From Methanosaeta sp. PtaB.Bin039 (GTDB lineage: Archaea; Halobacteriota; Methanosarcinia; Methanotrichales; Methanotrichaceae), in the NCBI GenBank assembly GCA_002067795.1, contig MVQI01000072.1, positions 1-43,063 of the forward strand: a DNA stretch of 43,063 nt. Reading direction: 5' to 3'. Below the pieces are notes generated by a model. That model did not search any database and had not been told where the DNA came from. It saw only the letters and a list, made by a program, of their open reading frames with translations. Numbering within the stretch: the first letter of the stretch is position 1; every line of letters starts with the position of its first letter. The translations under genes were made by a program, and so were the position numbers. This document shows, in pieces, positions 1 to 8,335 of the stretch.

Positions 1-10
1 GACATAAAAG

Positions 11-208
11 ATGTGCGAGTTCACGGTCTATCTCGTTGAGGAAGGCCAGGAGAAGAAGGTTGTGGCCAAAAATATAGTAATCGCCCGCAGGCGGGATGGA
101 AAGATGCTGCTGATCGACGTCATGGGTGCTGTTACGCCTGTTGAGAATGTCAACATAGAGGAGACAAACACCCTCTCCCAGGAGATGGTGCTGAAGCGGG
201 ACAAGTAG
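11..208 (+). CDS. cooT: CooT-family small nickel-binding protein
   Basis: A 65-residue protein beginning Met-Cys-Glu, the N-terminal signature of the CooT family, whose members bind nickel through the second-residue cysteine as a dimer and are linked to CO dehydrogenase maturation. The short beta-rich body with the usual central ILID-type strand fits the family's length of 60-70 residues. It has no signal peptide or TM segment, so it should be cytoplasmic. The next genes downstream are two NikA/DppA-like binding proteins, which fits a nickel acquisition context. Some databases call related proteins predicted RNA-binding proteins; the Ni role is taken from family knowledge and is not visible here. 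The promoter lies before the window start. Confidence 0.75.
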   Translation: MCEFTVYLVEEGQEKKVVAKNIVIARRRDGKMLLIDVMGAVTPVENVNIEETNTLSQEMVLKRDK

Positions 209-364
209 CAAAAATAAAAATATATTTTAAAATTTGATATGAGTTATGAATAATATCGATCGGAATGCTTGGCACACAAGTTCTCCGAAAAAATGGGGAA
301 GGCCTTTCTTTGCCAGCCAGCAGGCCTTTGCAGGACCTCGGCTGGCCTGGATCAAACGAGCCAT

Positions 365-2083
365 ATGAATCCCATTATATCAGTCAGGGCAGCAGGCATC
401 GCGGCGCTGCTGTTGCTTGCAGCCACCCTCTTAGGCGCTGGAACCGGGGCCGATATGGGAGAGGATAACACTCTGAACATCGGCATAGGGACTGTTAAAT
501 CACTGAGCATGGAATATGGACGAGATCCTACACTCTCCGATAGCCGGTTTCCAGATTCAGGAGGCCAGTGCAGATATCATAGATATACAAATTTGGCCCA
601 GCTTATTACTCTGGATGGCGATGGAAAGGTGATACCCTGGTTGGCAGAATCGTACGAGGTTTCTGACGACTGCAGAACGATAACATTTCACTTGAGAGAT
701 GGGATCAAGTTCGCGGATGGAAAGGAGTTCAACGCCTCCGTAGCTAAGTATAATCTGGATCGCATAATAACCTACGGATGGAAGGACGCCCTCGGAAGCA
801 ATGGGACTAGGGGAGCAAATCCCCTCTTTGTGAACTATGACTCGACAGAAGCGCTCGATGATAGAACAATAAGAATCCGGTTCTCTCAAGGCTGGCCTAC
901 AATGCTGCAGGAGTTTGCTAGCTTGTGGACTATAGGATACGTCATTAGCCCTGAAGATGTTGATCCTGTTTGGGATATCAGGGGGACCTGGAATCCAAGG
1001 GAGAAGTACAATGGACTTGGGCCCTATTATGTCGATGAAGACGAGTCTGTTCCAAATCAGAAGATAGTCCTGAAGAAGAGAGGCTCCTGGTACGATGATC
1101 TGGACTTTCATAAGCCTGAGATGGATAGGATTACCTTCACTGTGATCGCCGATCCGCAGACCAGAGTCCAGGCTCTGAACAAAGGGGATATCGACTACAT
1201 CTATCGTTACTGGAATCCGCCTTTTGAATCCCTGAAAGATCTCGAGAAGAACTCAAATGTCTTTGTAGATTCGCGGCCAGATACAATGATGTACATCCTT
1301 GCTACTTCCTGGTGGAAGGAGCCGTTCAAAGGCACTGATGGGATCAAGCTCCGAAAGGGCATAAGCTATGCTCTGGGCAGAGATGAAATCGTCAGAGGGG
1401 CGTTTTATGGCTATGCAGTTCCTGCCACAGATTCCATGTTCCTCTCTCCGCTCTTGCCGGGATTCCCCGATTGCTGCCTCAGAGGATACGATCAGGATCT
1501 GGATAAGGCAAGGCAGCTCTTCGAGGATGCAGGATGGAACGACACGGATGGAGATGGAATTCTTGACAAAGACGGTCGCCCCCTGCGGCTCAGATTGTTG
1601 ATAACATCCTCGGATTCTCTGGACTTCTCCTGGCAAAGGGATACTGCATTAGTAATCCAGACACAACTCAAGAAACTGGGAGTAGATATCCAGATCCAAG
1701 ATCTTGAGTTGGGTGCATACAAAGATGAAAAGAAGAAAGAAAACTACGACCTTATCTTCGCCTGGAGCTTCCCCAGAGTTAATTCTCTGGTCACGCAGCT
1801 GGCAAACGACTTCAGTTTGCAGAGCTCATTTTCTATTAAGAACTACTATGAAAGCCAGAGTGTGAGCCTGAAGTCCATTGTAGATAGAGCCAGATCCACA
1901 ACAAACGCGGAGGATCAAAGGGGATATGTCTGTCAAGCTTGCGAGATTCTCCACGATGATGCAGGAGTCGTTCCACTGGTTTACCAGAAGGAGTTCGCAG
2001 TGATGAACAAGAAAGTTAAGGGATTCCAGTTCGGGGCAACAGAATTCCTGGATCGGTTGGAAGAGTGCTGGATAGAACGATAG
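365..2083 (+). CDS. Family-5 ABC transporter substrate-binding protein (NikA/DppA-like), copy 1
   Basis: A secreted solute-binding protein of 572 residues, the usual size for SBP_bac_5. I chose ATG 365 because it gives a clean signal peptide (MNPIISVRAAG, a Leu/Ala core, then AGTGAD). The frame is open further upstream but only from a TTG and without a hydrophobic core. Family features are a beta-rich N-terminal lobe (DGIKFADG type), the WYDD-LDFHKPEMDRI strand, and an acidic DTDGDGILDKDG loop common in this family. The ligand is inferred to be nickel or a nickel chelate from CooT upstream and the NikB/NikC-like permeases at 10.6-12.6 kb; a peptide ligand is the alternative. An AT-rich stretch at 214-240 is a plausible promoter. 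Confidence 0.85.
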   Translation: MNPIISVRAAGIAALLLLAATLLGAGTGADMGEDNTLNIGIGTVKSLSMEYGRDPTLSDSRFPDSGGQCRYHRYTNLAQLITLDGDGKVIPWLAESYEVSDDCRTITFHLRDGIKFADGKEFNASVAKYNLDRIITYGWKDALGSNGTRGANPLFVNYDSTEALDDRTIRIRFSQGWPTMLQEFASLWTIGYVISPEDVDPVWDIRGTWNPREKYNGLGPYYVDEDESVPNQKIVLKKRGSWYDDLDFHKPEMDRITFTVIADPQTRVQALNKGDIDYIYRYWNPPFESLKDLEKNSNVFVDSRPDTMMYILATSWWKEPFKGTDGIKLRKGISYALGRDEIVRGAFYGYAVPATDSMFLSPLLPGFPDCCLRGYDQDLDKARQLFEDAGWNDTDGDGILDKDGRPLRLRLLITSSDSLDFSWQRDTALVIQTQLKKLGVDIQIQDLELGAYKDEKKKENYDLIFAWSFPRVNSLVTQLANDFSLQSSFSIKNYYESQSVSLKSIVDRARSTTNAEDQRGYVCQACEILHDDAGVVPLVYQKEFAVMNKKVKGFQFGATEFLDRLEECWIER

Positions 2084-2299
2084 GGTGTAAGAGGAGAACC
2101 TCGTGAGCGCAATAAAAACATACCATATTTTTTCAAAAATGACTCCACAAAGCACAATCTGACATGCAGACAGCTAATCGCATGAAATGATTTAATATTT
2201 TGGGGTATTATCCGAAGAGGGTATCAAAGATGTTGGATTGTGTAAATTAATGAATAACGGAATATTAGTTAATAATATATATAAATAAATTAAGTAAAT

Positions 2300-4009
2300 A
2301 TGATGCTTGAGGCTGTAATGATGCTGACAAAAAGAGAGTTGGCAAACATAGCCACCATATGGCTGATAGCTGCACTTCTTTGTGCAGGACCGAATGTCGC
2401 CTCCGCATCCTTTGAATCGGAGAGCGTAATGACCGTGGGAATCCAGACATTGAAGGACTTTCCAGGTGAAAGATTCGGAACAGATCCTACAAAGTCAAAT
2501 ACTCGATTTGAGGATGGAGGAATTTGTGTCGGACAGCACAGGTATACGCATTTATCACCATTGATAGAATTGGATGGCAAAGGCAATGTAATACCCTGGC
2601 TTGCCAGCTCATATAGCGTTTCAGATACCCACGATACTCTGACATTTAAATTGAGAGATGGAGTTAAATTTCCAGATGGAACAGAATTGAATGCGTCCAT
2701 AGTAAAATTCAATCTGGATCGGATCATCACCAACGGGTGGAGTGTTGAGCTTGGAAGGCAGCCACTATTCGCCAACTACGAGACATCAGCAGCTATCGAC
2801 GAAAGGACCCTGGAAGTGAGATTTAAAAAAGGGTGGTTGGAGTTACCTTTTGATTTTGCAGGACAAAGATATATTGGTTACTTTATAAATCCGCTCGATG
2901 TCGATCCTGCCTGGGATATAAATGGGACACTTAGGCATGAGAAGCGATATAATGGACTGGGACCCTACTATGTCGATGAAGATGAATCGATTCAAAAAGA
3001 AAAAGTAGTTTTGAAGAAGAGATCATCGTGGTATGAAGATTTGGATTTCCACAAACCGAGACTGGACAAGCTCATCTTTAAAGTGATTTCCGATCCTCAG
3101 GCCAGGGTGATAGCACTTGAGTCCGGGGATATCGATCTGATCTATAGGTATTGGAATGCGCCACTGGATTCCCTTCCCAAGCTTGAAAAAAATCGATGGA
3201 TCACCATCAGATCGGCCCAGGACACAATGATGTATATTCTTGCTACGTCCTGGTGGAAGGAACCGTTCAATGGTATAGACGGCATTAAGCTAAGAGAAGG
3301 ATTATGCTATTCCATAGACAGGGAAGCGATCGCAAGAGGAGCGTTTAATGGCTACGCAGTTCCTGCTAAAGATTCCATGTACCTATCGCCGCAGCTGCCA
3401 GGATTTCCCGAATGCTGCCGCAAGGGCTATTACTACGACATCGATAAGGCAAGAAAGTTGTATCAGGAAGCTGGCTGGATCGACACGGACAGCGATGGGG
3501 TATTGGACAAGAATGGCAAGCCGCTTCAGATGGACATCATCATATGCAGCTCCGACCGCATTCACGAAAGGGACTTAGCATTATTATTGAAATCACAACT
3601 AGAAAAGGTAGGTGTGAGCCTGGTCATTCATGACATGGATTTAGGAGCTTGGATTGAGGCGAGGAATAAAGGTGATTTCGATCTATGCCCCACTTGGAGC
3701 TTCTCACCATATCGATCTATGACTCAGTCCCTGGCAGACAGGTTCGGCAGAGATAACGAATATATAAATGCATATGAAAATAAGGAAAGGTCGTTTAGGG
3801 ATCTGATTCGGACCACGCAGTTGGCAGACAATGAGGATGATGTACAGAGTTATTGCTGTCAGATCTGTGAGATTCTGTATGCCGATGCGGGTGTCATCCC
3901 ACTGGTATATAGAAAGAATTATGCCGTAATGAACTCAAACGTAAAGGGATACGAATTCGGATCTGGAGAAGGTTCGGACAGGCTGGAGGAATGCTGGATA
4001 GAGGAATAA
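2300..4009 (+). CDS. Family-5 ABC transporter substrate-binding protein (NikA/DppA-like), copy 2
   Basis: A paralogue of the gene upstream, 569 residues from the first ATG. The two share motifs such as DTMMYILATSWWKEPF and the C-terminal RLEECWIE. A signal peptide (TIWLIAALLCAGPNVASA) is present. The start is uncertain: ATG 2300 and 2303 follow an AT-rich promoter-like tract and could serve a nearly leaderless mRNA, whereas ATG 2318 or 2321 sits 5-8 bases behind a GAGG. The 216-base gap after copy 1 contains no gene and this AT-rich tract, so copy 2 probably has its own promoter. Its coding sequence is more AT-rich than copy 1, so the duplication is old or one copy was acquired separately. 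Ligand inference as for copy 1. Confidence 0.85.
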   Translation: MMLEAVMMLTKRELANIATIWLIAALLCAGPNVASASFESESVMTVGIQTLKDFPGERFGTDPTKSNTRFEDGGICVGQHRYTHLSPLIELDGKGNVIPWLASSYSVSDTHDTLTFKLRDGVKFPDGTELNASIVKFNLDRIITNGWSVELGRQPLFANYETSAAIDERTLEVRFKKGWLELPFDFAGQRYIGYFINPLDVDPAWDINGTLRHEKRYNGLGPYYVDEDESIQKEKVVLKKRSSWYEDLDFHKPRLDKLIFKVISDPQARVIALESGDIDLIYRYWNAPLDSLPKLEKNRWITIRSAQDTMMYILATSWWKEPFNGIDGIKLREGLCYSIDREAIARGAFNGYAVPAKDSMYLSPQLPGFPECCRKGYYYDIDKARKLYQEAGWIDTDSDGVLDKNGKPLQMDIIICSSDRIHERDLALLLKSQLEKVGVSLVIHDMDLGAWIEARNKGDFDLCPTWSFSPYRSMTQSLADRFGRDNEYINAYENKERSFRDLIRTTQLADNEDDVQSYCCQICEILYADAGVIPLVYRKNYAVMNSNVKGYEFGSGEGSDRLEECWIEE

Positions 4010-4241
4010 ATGTTGATCTAGCTGATCAAGAGCCCCACGGTTTGCCGGGTACCTCATAATAGAAGCTCTTGACAAATCTCCTTTTTTATTACGCATAGGA
4101 TTTCAGGCATTCTTCGTGTAATCCGAAGAAGCCCTTAAGCAGCGAGATCCTGATCACCTACTACGGCCTCAGTCGATTAGGACGCTATGGATAGCAGATG
4201 ATTAAATAAATTTAAGTACGAACGACCTAAAAGTGGGAAAT

Positions 4242-5042
4242 ATGCCAATGTACTTATTTGAGAAAATAAAAACAACATATATAAAAGAATTCGGCAAAAT
4301 TACCGGCATATTTATAATTAGCAGTATCACATTATTCTTATTTAGTCCTGCTTTGCTCGAATTCCTAACAGCAGAGGAATCGGCATTGGCGGGTGTCGCC
4401 ATGGTCTTTATCTATATTGGATTGATGGGAGAATATTTGATCAGTATCAGATGGTCTATACCAACTTCATATAATATTTATCCATGTCAGTCTGCAGCGA
4501 ACAAGGATTTGATCGAGTTTATCTTTTTAAATAAGCCGAAGAGCTGCGATATGATCGAATACAGCTCCAAGAATGTCGCAGATATCCTGATTGGTTTAAA
4601 AAAAATTGGCGCGAATATAAGATTGCTCATACACGATCCACGATCGTCGATATCGGAAAGACAAAAAAAGAAGATCTGCGGCCAGATAATCGACCTCATC
4701 CAAGACTTTGAAAATTACCAAAACATAAATATAAAATTCTATAATAACAATGCGTCCCTCAGAGGCAGAAGATTCGACGATCAGCTGATAAATATAGGGT
4801 GGTATACGTATGATAAGAGAAATAAGGATTTCCCATTGCCTCAAATCTCTGGACATACAAATCCACTGATAACAATAAGAAGTGATAGCAAGGGGTACGA
4901 GGAATTCAAGAGGATGTTTGATGATGTATTTAGCGACTATTGGGAAAGCGGGACAGTTTTAAGCGAGGTATGCGGCGATTGTGAGGAGGCAAAAAAATGC
5001 TTTGGAAACGACTATATCGATATGTTAAAAGACTTAAAATAA
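4242..5042 (+). CDS. Two-TM membrane protein with a C-terminal soluble domain, function unknown
   Basis: A 266-residue protein from ATG 4242; an in-frame GTG at 4233 is the alternative. An AT-rich TATA-like tract at 4201-4216 lies about 30 bases upstream. Two hydrophobic segments at about residues 20-42 and 46-66 are followed by a roughly 190-residue soluble domain. That domain has a Rossmann-like or PLD-like look: a segment ending in RLLIHDP, then SLRGRRFDDQLINIGWYTY and GHTNPLITI, but no HKD motif. Two CxxC-like cysteine groups (CGDCEEAKKC) lie near the C terminus. I do not recognise the family. Base composition is more AT-rich than the neighbours, which suggests transfer. A membrane-anchored sensor or effector is one reading, not established. 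Confidence 0.6.
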   Translation: MPMYLFEKIKTTYIKEFGKITGIFIISSITLFLFSPALLEFLTAEESALAGVAMVFIYIGLMGEYLISIRWSIPTSYNIYPCQSAANKDLIEFIFLNKPKSCDMIEYSSKNVADILIGLKKIGANIRLLIHDPRSSISERQKKKICGQIIDLIQDFENYQNINIKFYNNNASLRGRRFDDQLINIGWYTYDKRNKDFPLPQISGHTNPLITIRSDSKGYEEFKRMFDDVFSDYWESGTVLSEVCGDCEEAKKCFGNDYIDMLKDLK

Positions 5043-5057
5043 ATTCAGGTAGGGACC

Positions 5058-5342
5058 TCACTTTCTGGCGTAATCGTCTTCAAGACGAGTTACATCGCTT
5101 TCTTCTCCATTTGAGATTTCTATTAACAATGCAGGCCCATTAATCCTGTGAACAGTCCCAGCCGGGATGTTCAATACGCAATCCGAAAGGTCTCCCGATA
5201 AGTATATGATGATCTCATTTTTGGATGTGTGAAAATGCAGAGAAGTCCTGTGGTTTGGATCTACAATTATTTTATATATTTTATAAGCTCCAATTTCGGA
5301 GATCAATTCCTTCTTTCCCCAGGGCCTCTCGACTGCATTCAT
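5058..5342 (-). CDS. Small cupin (mannose-6-phosphate isomerase type II-like)
   Basis: A 94-residue single-cupin protein. The opening RPWGKKELISE, then TSLHFHTSKNE and IPAGTVHRINGP, match the cupin half of type II phosphomannose isomerases, with metal ligands expected at the two histidines of LHFH, the following Glu, and His of TVHR. It is shorter than that domain usually is: about 15-20 residues are missing between the two cupin motifs. It lacks the nucleotidyltransferase half of fused ManC proteins. Whether it isomerises a sugar or only binds one is open. It converges with the two-TM gene (15-base gap) and has its own TATA box. Confidence 0.7.
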   Translation of the reverse strand: MNAVERPWGKKELISEIGAYKIYKIIVDPNHRTSLHFHTSKNEIIIYLSGDLSDCVLNIPAGTVHRINGPALLIEISNGEESDVTRLEDDYARK

Positions 5343-5368
5343 TTGAGTCGAGCCGTTTCCATCTCAAA

Positions 5369-5381
5369 CAATATATCCTTT
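5369..5381 (-). promoter_or_regulatory. TATA box of the cupin gene
   Basis: On the minus strand the sequence reads AAAGGATATATTG, centred about 30 bases before the ATG at 5342. That spacing predicts a leaderless or nearly leaderless mRNA. Confidence 0.45.
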
Positions 5382-5562
5382 TGCCACCCTTCACTGCGAA
5401 GACTATGCATACCCCGGCCGATTATAGGAGAATTTGTACTTCGGTTCCACATAATGGGACTCTTCTAAGAACTGACCGCCCTATCTGCTGCGAAGACATC
5501 AGGCTAAGATTTTAGAGATTGTTTTAAATGATCAAAATCAACCAGAAAATTCAGATCCTGCA

Positions 5563-6170
5563 ACGCCAAGAGAATATCCACGGCCATGATATGACAGCAC
5601 AATGAACACTCTACAGATCCTTCGTGCCAGGAACCATGGATGCCTCACGTACGTGCTGGGTGGCATGCCCAGATGATGCGAGAGTGAATCTTAAGACGCC
5701 TGGCTATCATGGTCCCCGTACTGCTCTGAGGCTCCATGACACCTTCGGAGCATGCCCTTCCTCTCACCCGGCGACATCGGAGAGATGACGGCAGACGCCG
5801 AGGCCTCGCAATGGAAATGATGGCAACCCAGGAGAGGATGGAGGCCATAGACGAGCACTGCCGCCTCAACGACCCAGTCCGTGTGCAGCACCTCAAATGG
5901 CTGAAAAACGCCCTGCACGGGCGACCTGGGCCGTTCGTTCTCCTCACATGGGCCTGTTCTTCGGGAGTTCACAGACCACCTGATTCCAACACTGGTTCTG
6001 GACCTGGCTGGGATCATGATCGCGCTTTGCATATCCATCCCACTCGGGATCATCTCCGCAGTCAAGAAGAACACGATAATCGATCAATTTCTGCAGGATA
6101 TGCGTATTGCTGGAGATCTCCATGCCCACCTTCTGGCTGGCGCTGATGCTCACGTGGTTCTTTGCCTTTA
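5563..6170 (+). pseudogene. Decayed 5' part of a NikB/DppB-type permease gene
   Basis: This segment aligns with the 5' flank and first half of the intact permease at 10642-11601; similarity begins about 5563 (compare about 10522) and ends abruptly at 6170 (compare about 11131). The ATGATG start is at 5673, but the fifth codon is TGA where the intact gene has TAT. Small indels follow, for example a deletion near 5733 and single-base changes at about 5808 and 5919, so no long frame survives. The 3' half, including the EAA loop region, is absent. It lies just upstream of surface-protein copy 1, whereas the intact permease lies upstream of copy 2, so both pairs probably come from one duplicated block. 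Confidence 0.85.
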
Positions 6171-6336
6171 TGAGATTAATCATGTACGGCGAAGAATCCG
6201 TAGCATTAGAGGCCGCGGCATTTCAGGGCATGCGCGACCGAGAGGCTGAGCCTTCGATGATGGCTAACGAAGTCGATTTTGTCTAGCATCAGACACCAGG
6301 TCCACGAAAATAAGGATTATGGCAATCTTCATGAGA

Positions 6337-6358
6337 ATGCTTTTATCATATTAATTGC
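6337..6358 (+). promoter_or_regulatory. Promoter-like element of surface-protein copy 1
   Basis: The sequence CTTTTATCATATTAAT recurs upstream of copy 2 as CTTTTATCGTATTAAT, at almost the same distance from the shared GGAGGG. Conservation inside otherwise divergent upstream DNA supports a TATA/BRE element for both genes. Confidence 0.5.
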
Positions 6359-6399
6359 TGTAGTATTGCATCTCGAATGAATTTGCAGGAGGGAAATAC

Positions 6400-7218
6400 A
6401 TCCGAGGCAAGCTAATGATAGCCCTTTTGATATTCAGCCTCATAGGTGCAGCCTGCGCTGCAAACTACATGTATGAGAAGGCAAATATAAATGGCGTAGG
6501 ATATAAGAATGTGGAGATGATCATTTCCACACAGCACGGATACTCCGGTGCAAAGCTAGTTGAGAAGGAATCAGGCTCCGGTAACGTGATCATTGAGAAG
6601 ACAGAACTTGAAGCAGAGCGACAACTCCGCGGAGATTACTTGTGGGGAGGAGCTTATTTCGACGCGCAAGGGAATTACTACAATGATTGGAGATGTCAGT
6701 ACCCATCAGGATACAACAGGATGGATTACATCAACTTCACCAAGGAGGCTGAGTTCGAGTATATGCCAGTCTCATACCAGACCGGCACCTACGACCAGAA
6801 GTGGATCGAGAAGCTCTGCGTCCAGAACTACAGAATTGGTGCTGTCCTGACTGAGATGTACACCCACGCAGAGCACCTCCAGAAGAAGACTGAGGTAAAG
6901 ACGAGGTTGTATGGATTTGCATGGGGACCAACTGATGAGATACTGCCGGAAATTGGAACCAATAATCTAATACCTCTGGATAAAGCATGCTGCACGGGTG
7001 TCCTCGAGGCCAACTTAAACGCCCAGGTTATCGGTGTCGCCCACATAGGATGGATGTCCAGAGACCCAATGCCTTCGGCTCTGGTCAAGGGACGCCACAT
7101 CGAGTACGGCCGGTCAGTTGAGGACCTCACTGGTGTCTTCTCAATCGAGAAGTTCATCCAGCTCTGGGGCAACTCCACCTGCGGTGCGATAAGCGTCGAC
7201 TGGCTGCCCTGCATGTAA
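6400..7218 (+). CDS. Secreted surface/sheath-like protein, copy 1 (apparent ATC start)
   Basis: A mature region starting ANYMYEKANI follows a signal peptide. Between the in-frame TAG at 6361 and ATG 6415 there is no ATG, GTG or TTG. A strong GGAGGG (6388-6393) sits 6 bases before ATC 6400, which would give MRGKLMIALLIFSLIGAACA, a textbook signal peptide of a 272-residue protein. ATG 6415 would cut off the basic N-region and lies 21 bases from the GGAGGG. The protein is nearly identical to copy 2 (13920-14681) except in two internal segments. I associate the family with the Methanothrix sheath or surface layer, but this is recall rather than proof. A hairpin terminator follows. Confidence 0.75.
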   Translation: MRGKLMIALLIFSLIGAACAANYMYEKANINGVGYKNVEMIISTQHGYSGAKLVEKESGSGNVIIEKTELEAERQLRGDYLWGGAYFDAQGNYYNDWRCQYPSGYNRMDYINFTKEAEFEYMPVSYQTGTYDQKWIEKLCVQNYRIGAVLTEMYTHAEHLQKKTEVKTRLYGFAWGPTDEILPEIGTNNLIPLDKACCTGVLEANLNAQVIGVAHIGWMSRDPMPSALVKGRHIEYGRSVEDLTGVFSIEKFIQLWGNSTCGAISVDWLPCM

Positions 7219-7597
7219 AGATCGGAGAAAACTCACCCCCCGCCGTTTGGAGACGTGAGCCTTCGGAGACGGTTCTCCTCCGAGGCTTGCGGCTTTCAGT
7301 TTTTTGCGCTACTGAAATCCTATGGCAAAGTGCAGATCTTGCATGGCACGTATCCGGCCGACCTGGATGCTGGAGGCGGTTCTATTCTGCTCAGGACTGT
7401 CGGCCAGGATATCACAGAGGATTATCATGATTCCGGGGAGCACGACTTCCACCTCATTTTCATTCCAGTCAGGAGACAAAGGTTTTTACATCAGTTCCGT
7501 CAATTTTGATGAAAAAGACTGTGAGAGTGATGATCGCTGAGAAGAGCCAATGGCTGAAGATCGCATGGCAAACGTTTGGTGAACTTAAGGCGATAGC
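7219..7597 (+). other. Gene-poor stretch after surface-protein copy 1
   Basis: Apart from the terminator there is no convincing gene. Two short overlapping frames (about 7255-7509 and 7322-7540) contain protein-like runs such as DITEDYHDSGEHDFHLIF, which could be remnants of a gene broken by a frameshift, but I cannot assign a family. Confidence 0.4.
7258..7305 (+). terminator. Hairpin terminator after surface-protein copy 1
   Basis: AGCC-TT-CGGAG pairs with CTCCG-A-GGCT around an 9-base loop, and a run of six T follows at 7300-7305. The same architecture (hairpin, then CGGCT and a T-run) follows copy 2. Confidence 0.65.
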
Positions 7598-7989
7598 ATG
7601 AATTGTAGTAGGGGCACACTTCATCTCTTTGCGCTAATGCTGTCTCCCACCGCCTCCGCTCAGGTTGTAATAAATGAGGTTGAGCAGAATCCGCCATGCG
7701 ATAATCGGGATCCTGACTGCTTAGAGTGGGTGGAGCTTCACAATTAAAGACACGAAACCGCAGATATCGGTGGATGGATCGTATCTTCTTCTCATGGCGG
7801 TATGACACTCGGGTGAATCCGACAATCTCGAGCATAAGGGCGCACACTCAATATGGCGAAAATATCCAGGCTGATTTGGATTCAGAGGGGTATCTCCTCA
7901 GTGAGCAACGCATACACGGCAAGTTCAACATAACCATCAATCCAAGGGAGACGCAAAGTATATTCCTCGGATCACAGGTGGGGTATTGA
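7598..7989 (+). pseudogene. Broken lamin-tail-domain secreted protein gene
   Basis: ATG 7598 opens a signal-peptide-like leader (LHLFALMLSPTASA) followed by QVVINEVEQNPP and LEWVELHN, the hallmark start of a lamin-tail domain (LTD), a small immunoglobulin-like fold common in secreted archaeal proteins. An in-frame TAA at 7745 then interrupts it. The same frame continues with ETADIGGWIVSSSHGGMTLG, the next LTD strand pair, before a TGA. Later sequence runs in another frame (7726-7989). At least two stops and a frameshift make this a pseudogene. The C-terminal limit is uncertain. Confidence 0.65.
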
Positions 7990-8287
7990 GATCCATTGTG
8001 GAGACAGCGAACTCAGCTATTCCTATTGGGGAGAGCATGGATAGCTGGATGATCAATGCTGGATACCAGCGTGTGGATGAAAGCGGGTGGTGAATACATC
8101 CACGATCGCAGGCGAGTACGGCAGGATGGTGGCTTCGCTGGACGTCTGCGGCAGGCGCTGGGCCACGTACTCGACCATATCGCCTGAGTCCTCGTGGAGG
8201 ATGGGATCGTGCCCCTATTATGAGTGCATCTTCGGCTTTGAAGGTTTCTAAAAATATAGAAATGGATTTAAGGCTATATGCTAGCCG
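7990..8287. other. Non-coding or decayed stretch before the 494-aa gene
   Basis: No frame is convincing. Short protein-like runs exist on both strands (for example a minus-strand run containing DMVEYVAQRLPQTSSEAT), but none has a start, a ribosome binding site or a family I recognise. It may be the eroded 3' part of the neighbouring pseudogene. Confidence 0.3.
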
Positions 8288-8330
8288 GAGCTGGGATTTT
8301 GTCTTAATATCCCAGCTCTCTTTTCCCCTT
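8288..8330 (+). terminator. Strong hairpin with downstream T-rich tract
   Basis: GAGCTGGGAT (8288-8297) pairs perfectly with ATCCCAGCTC (8309-8318) around an 11-base loop. TTTT-rich sequence follows on the plus strand, so it best fits termination of rightward transcripts. It also sits directly beyond the stop codon of the leftward 494-aa gene and may protect or end that mRNA. Confidence 0.6.
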
Positions 8331-8335
8331 TTAAC

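Noticed and set aside
365-2083. EF-hand-like DTDGDGILDKDG loop in the first binding protein (DTDSDGVLDKNG in the second) as a special calcium switch
   Set aside because: This acidic loop is common in family-5 binding proteins, so it is not a special feature of this window.
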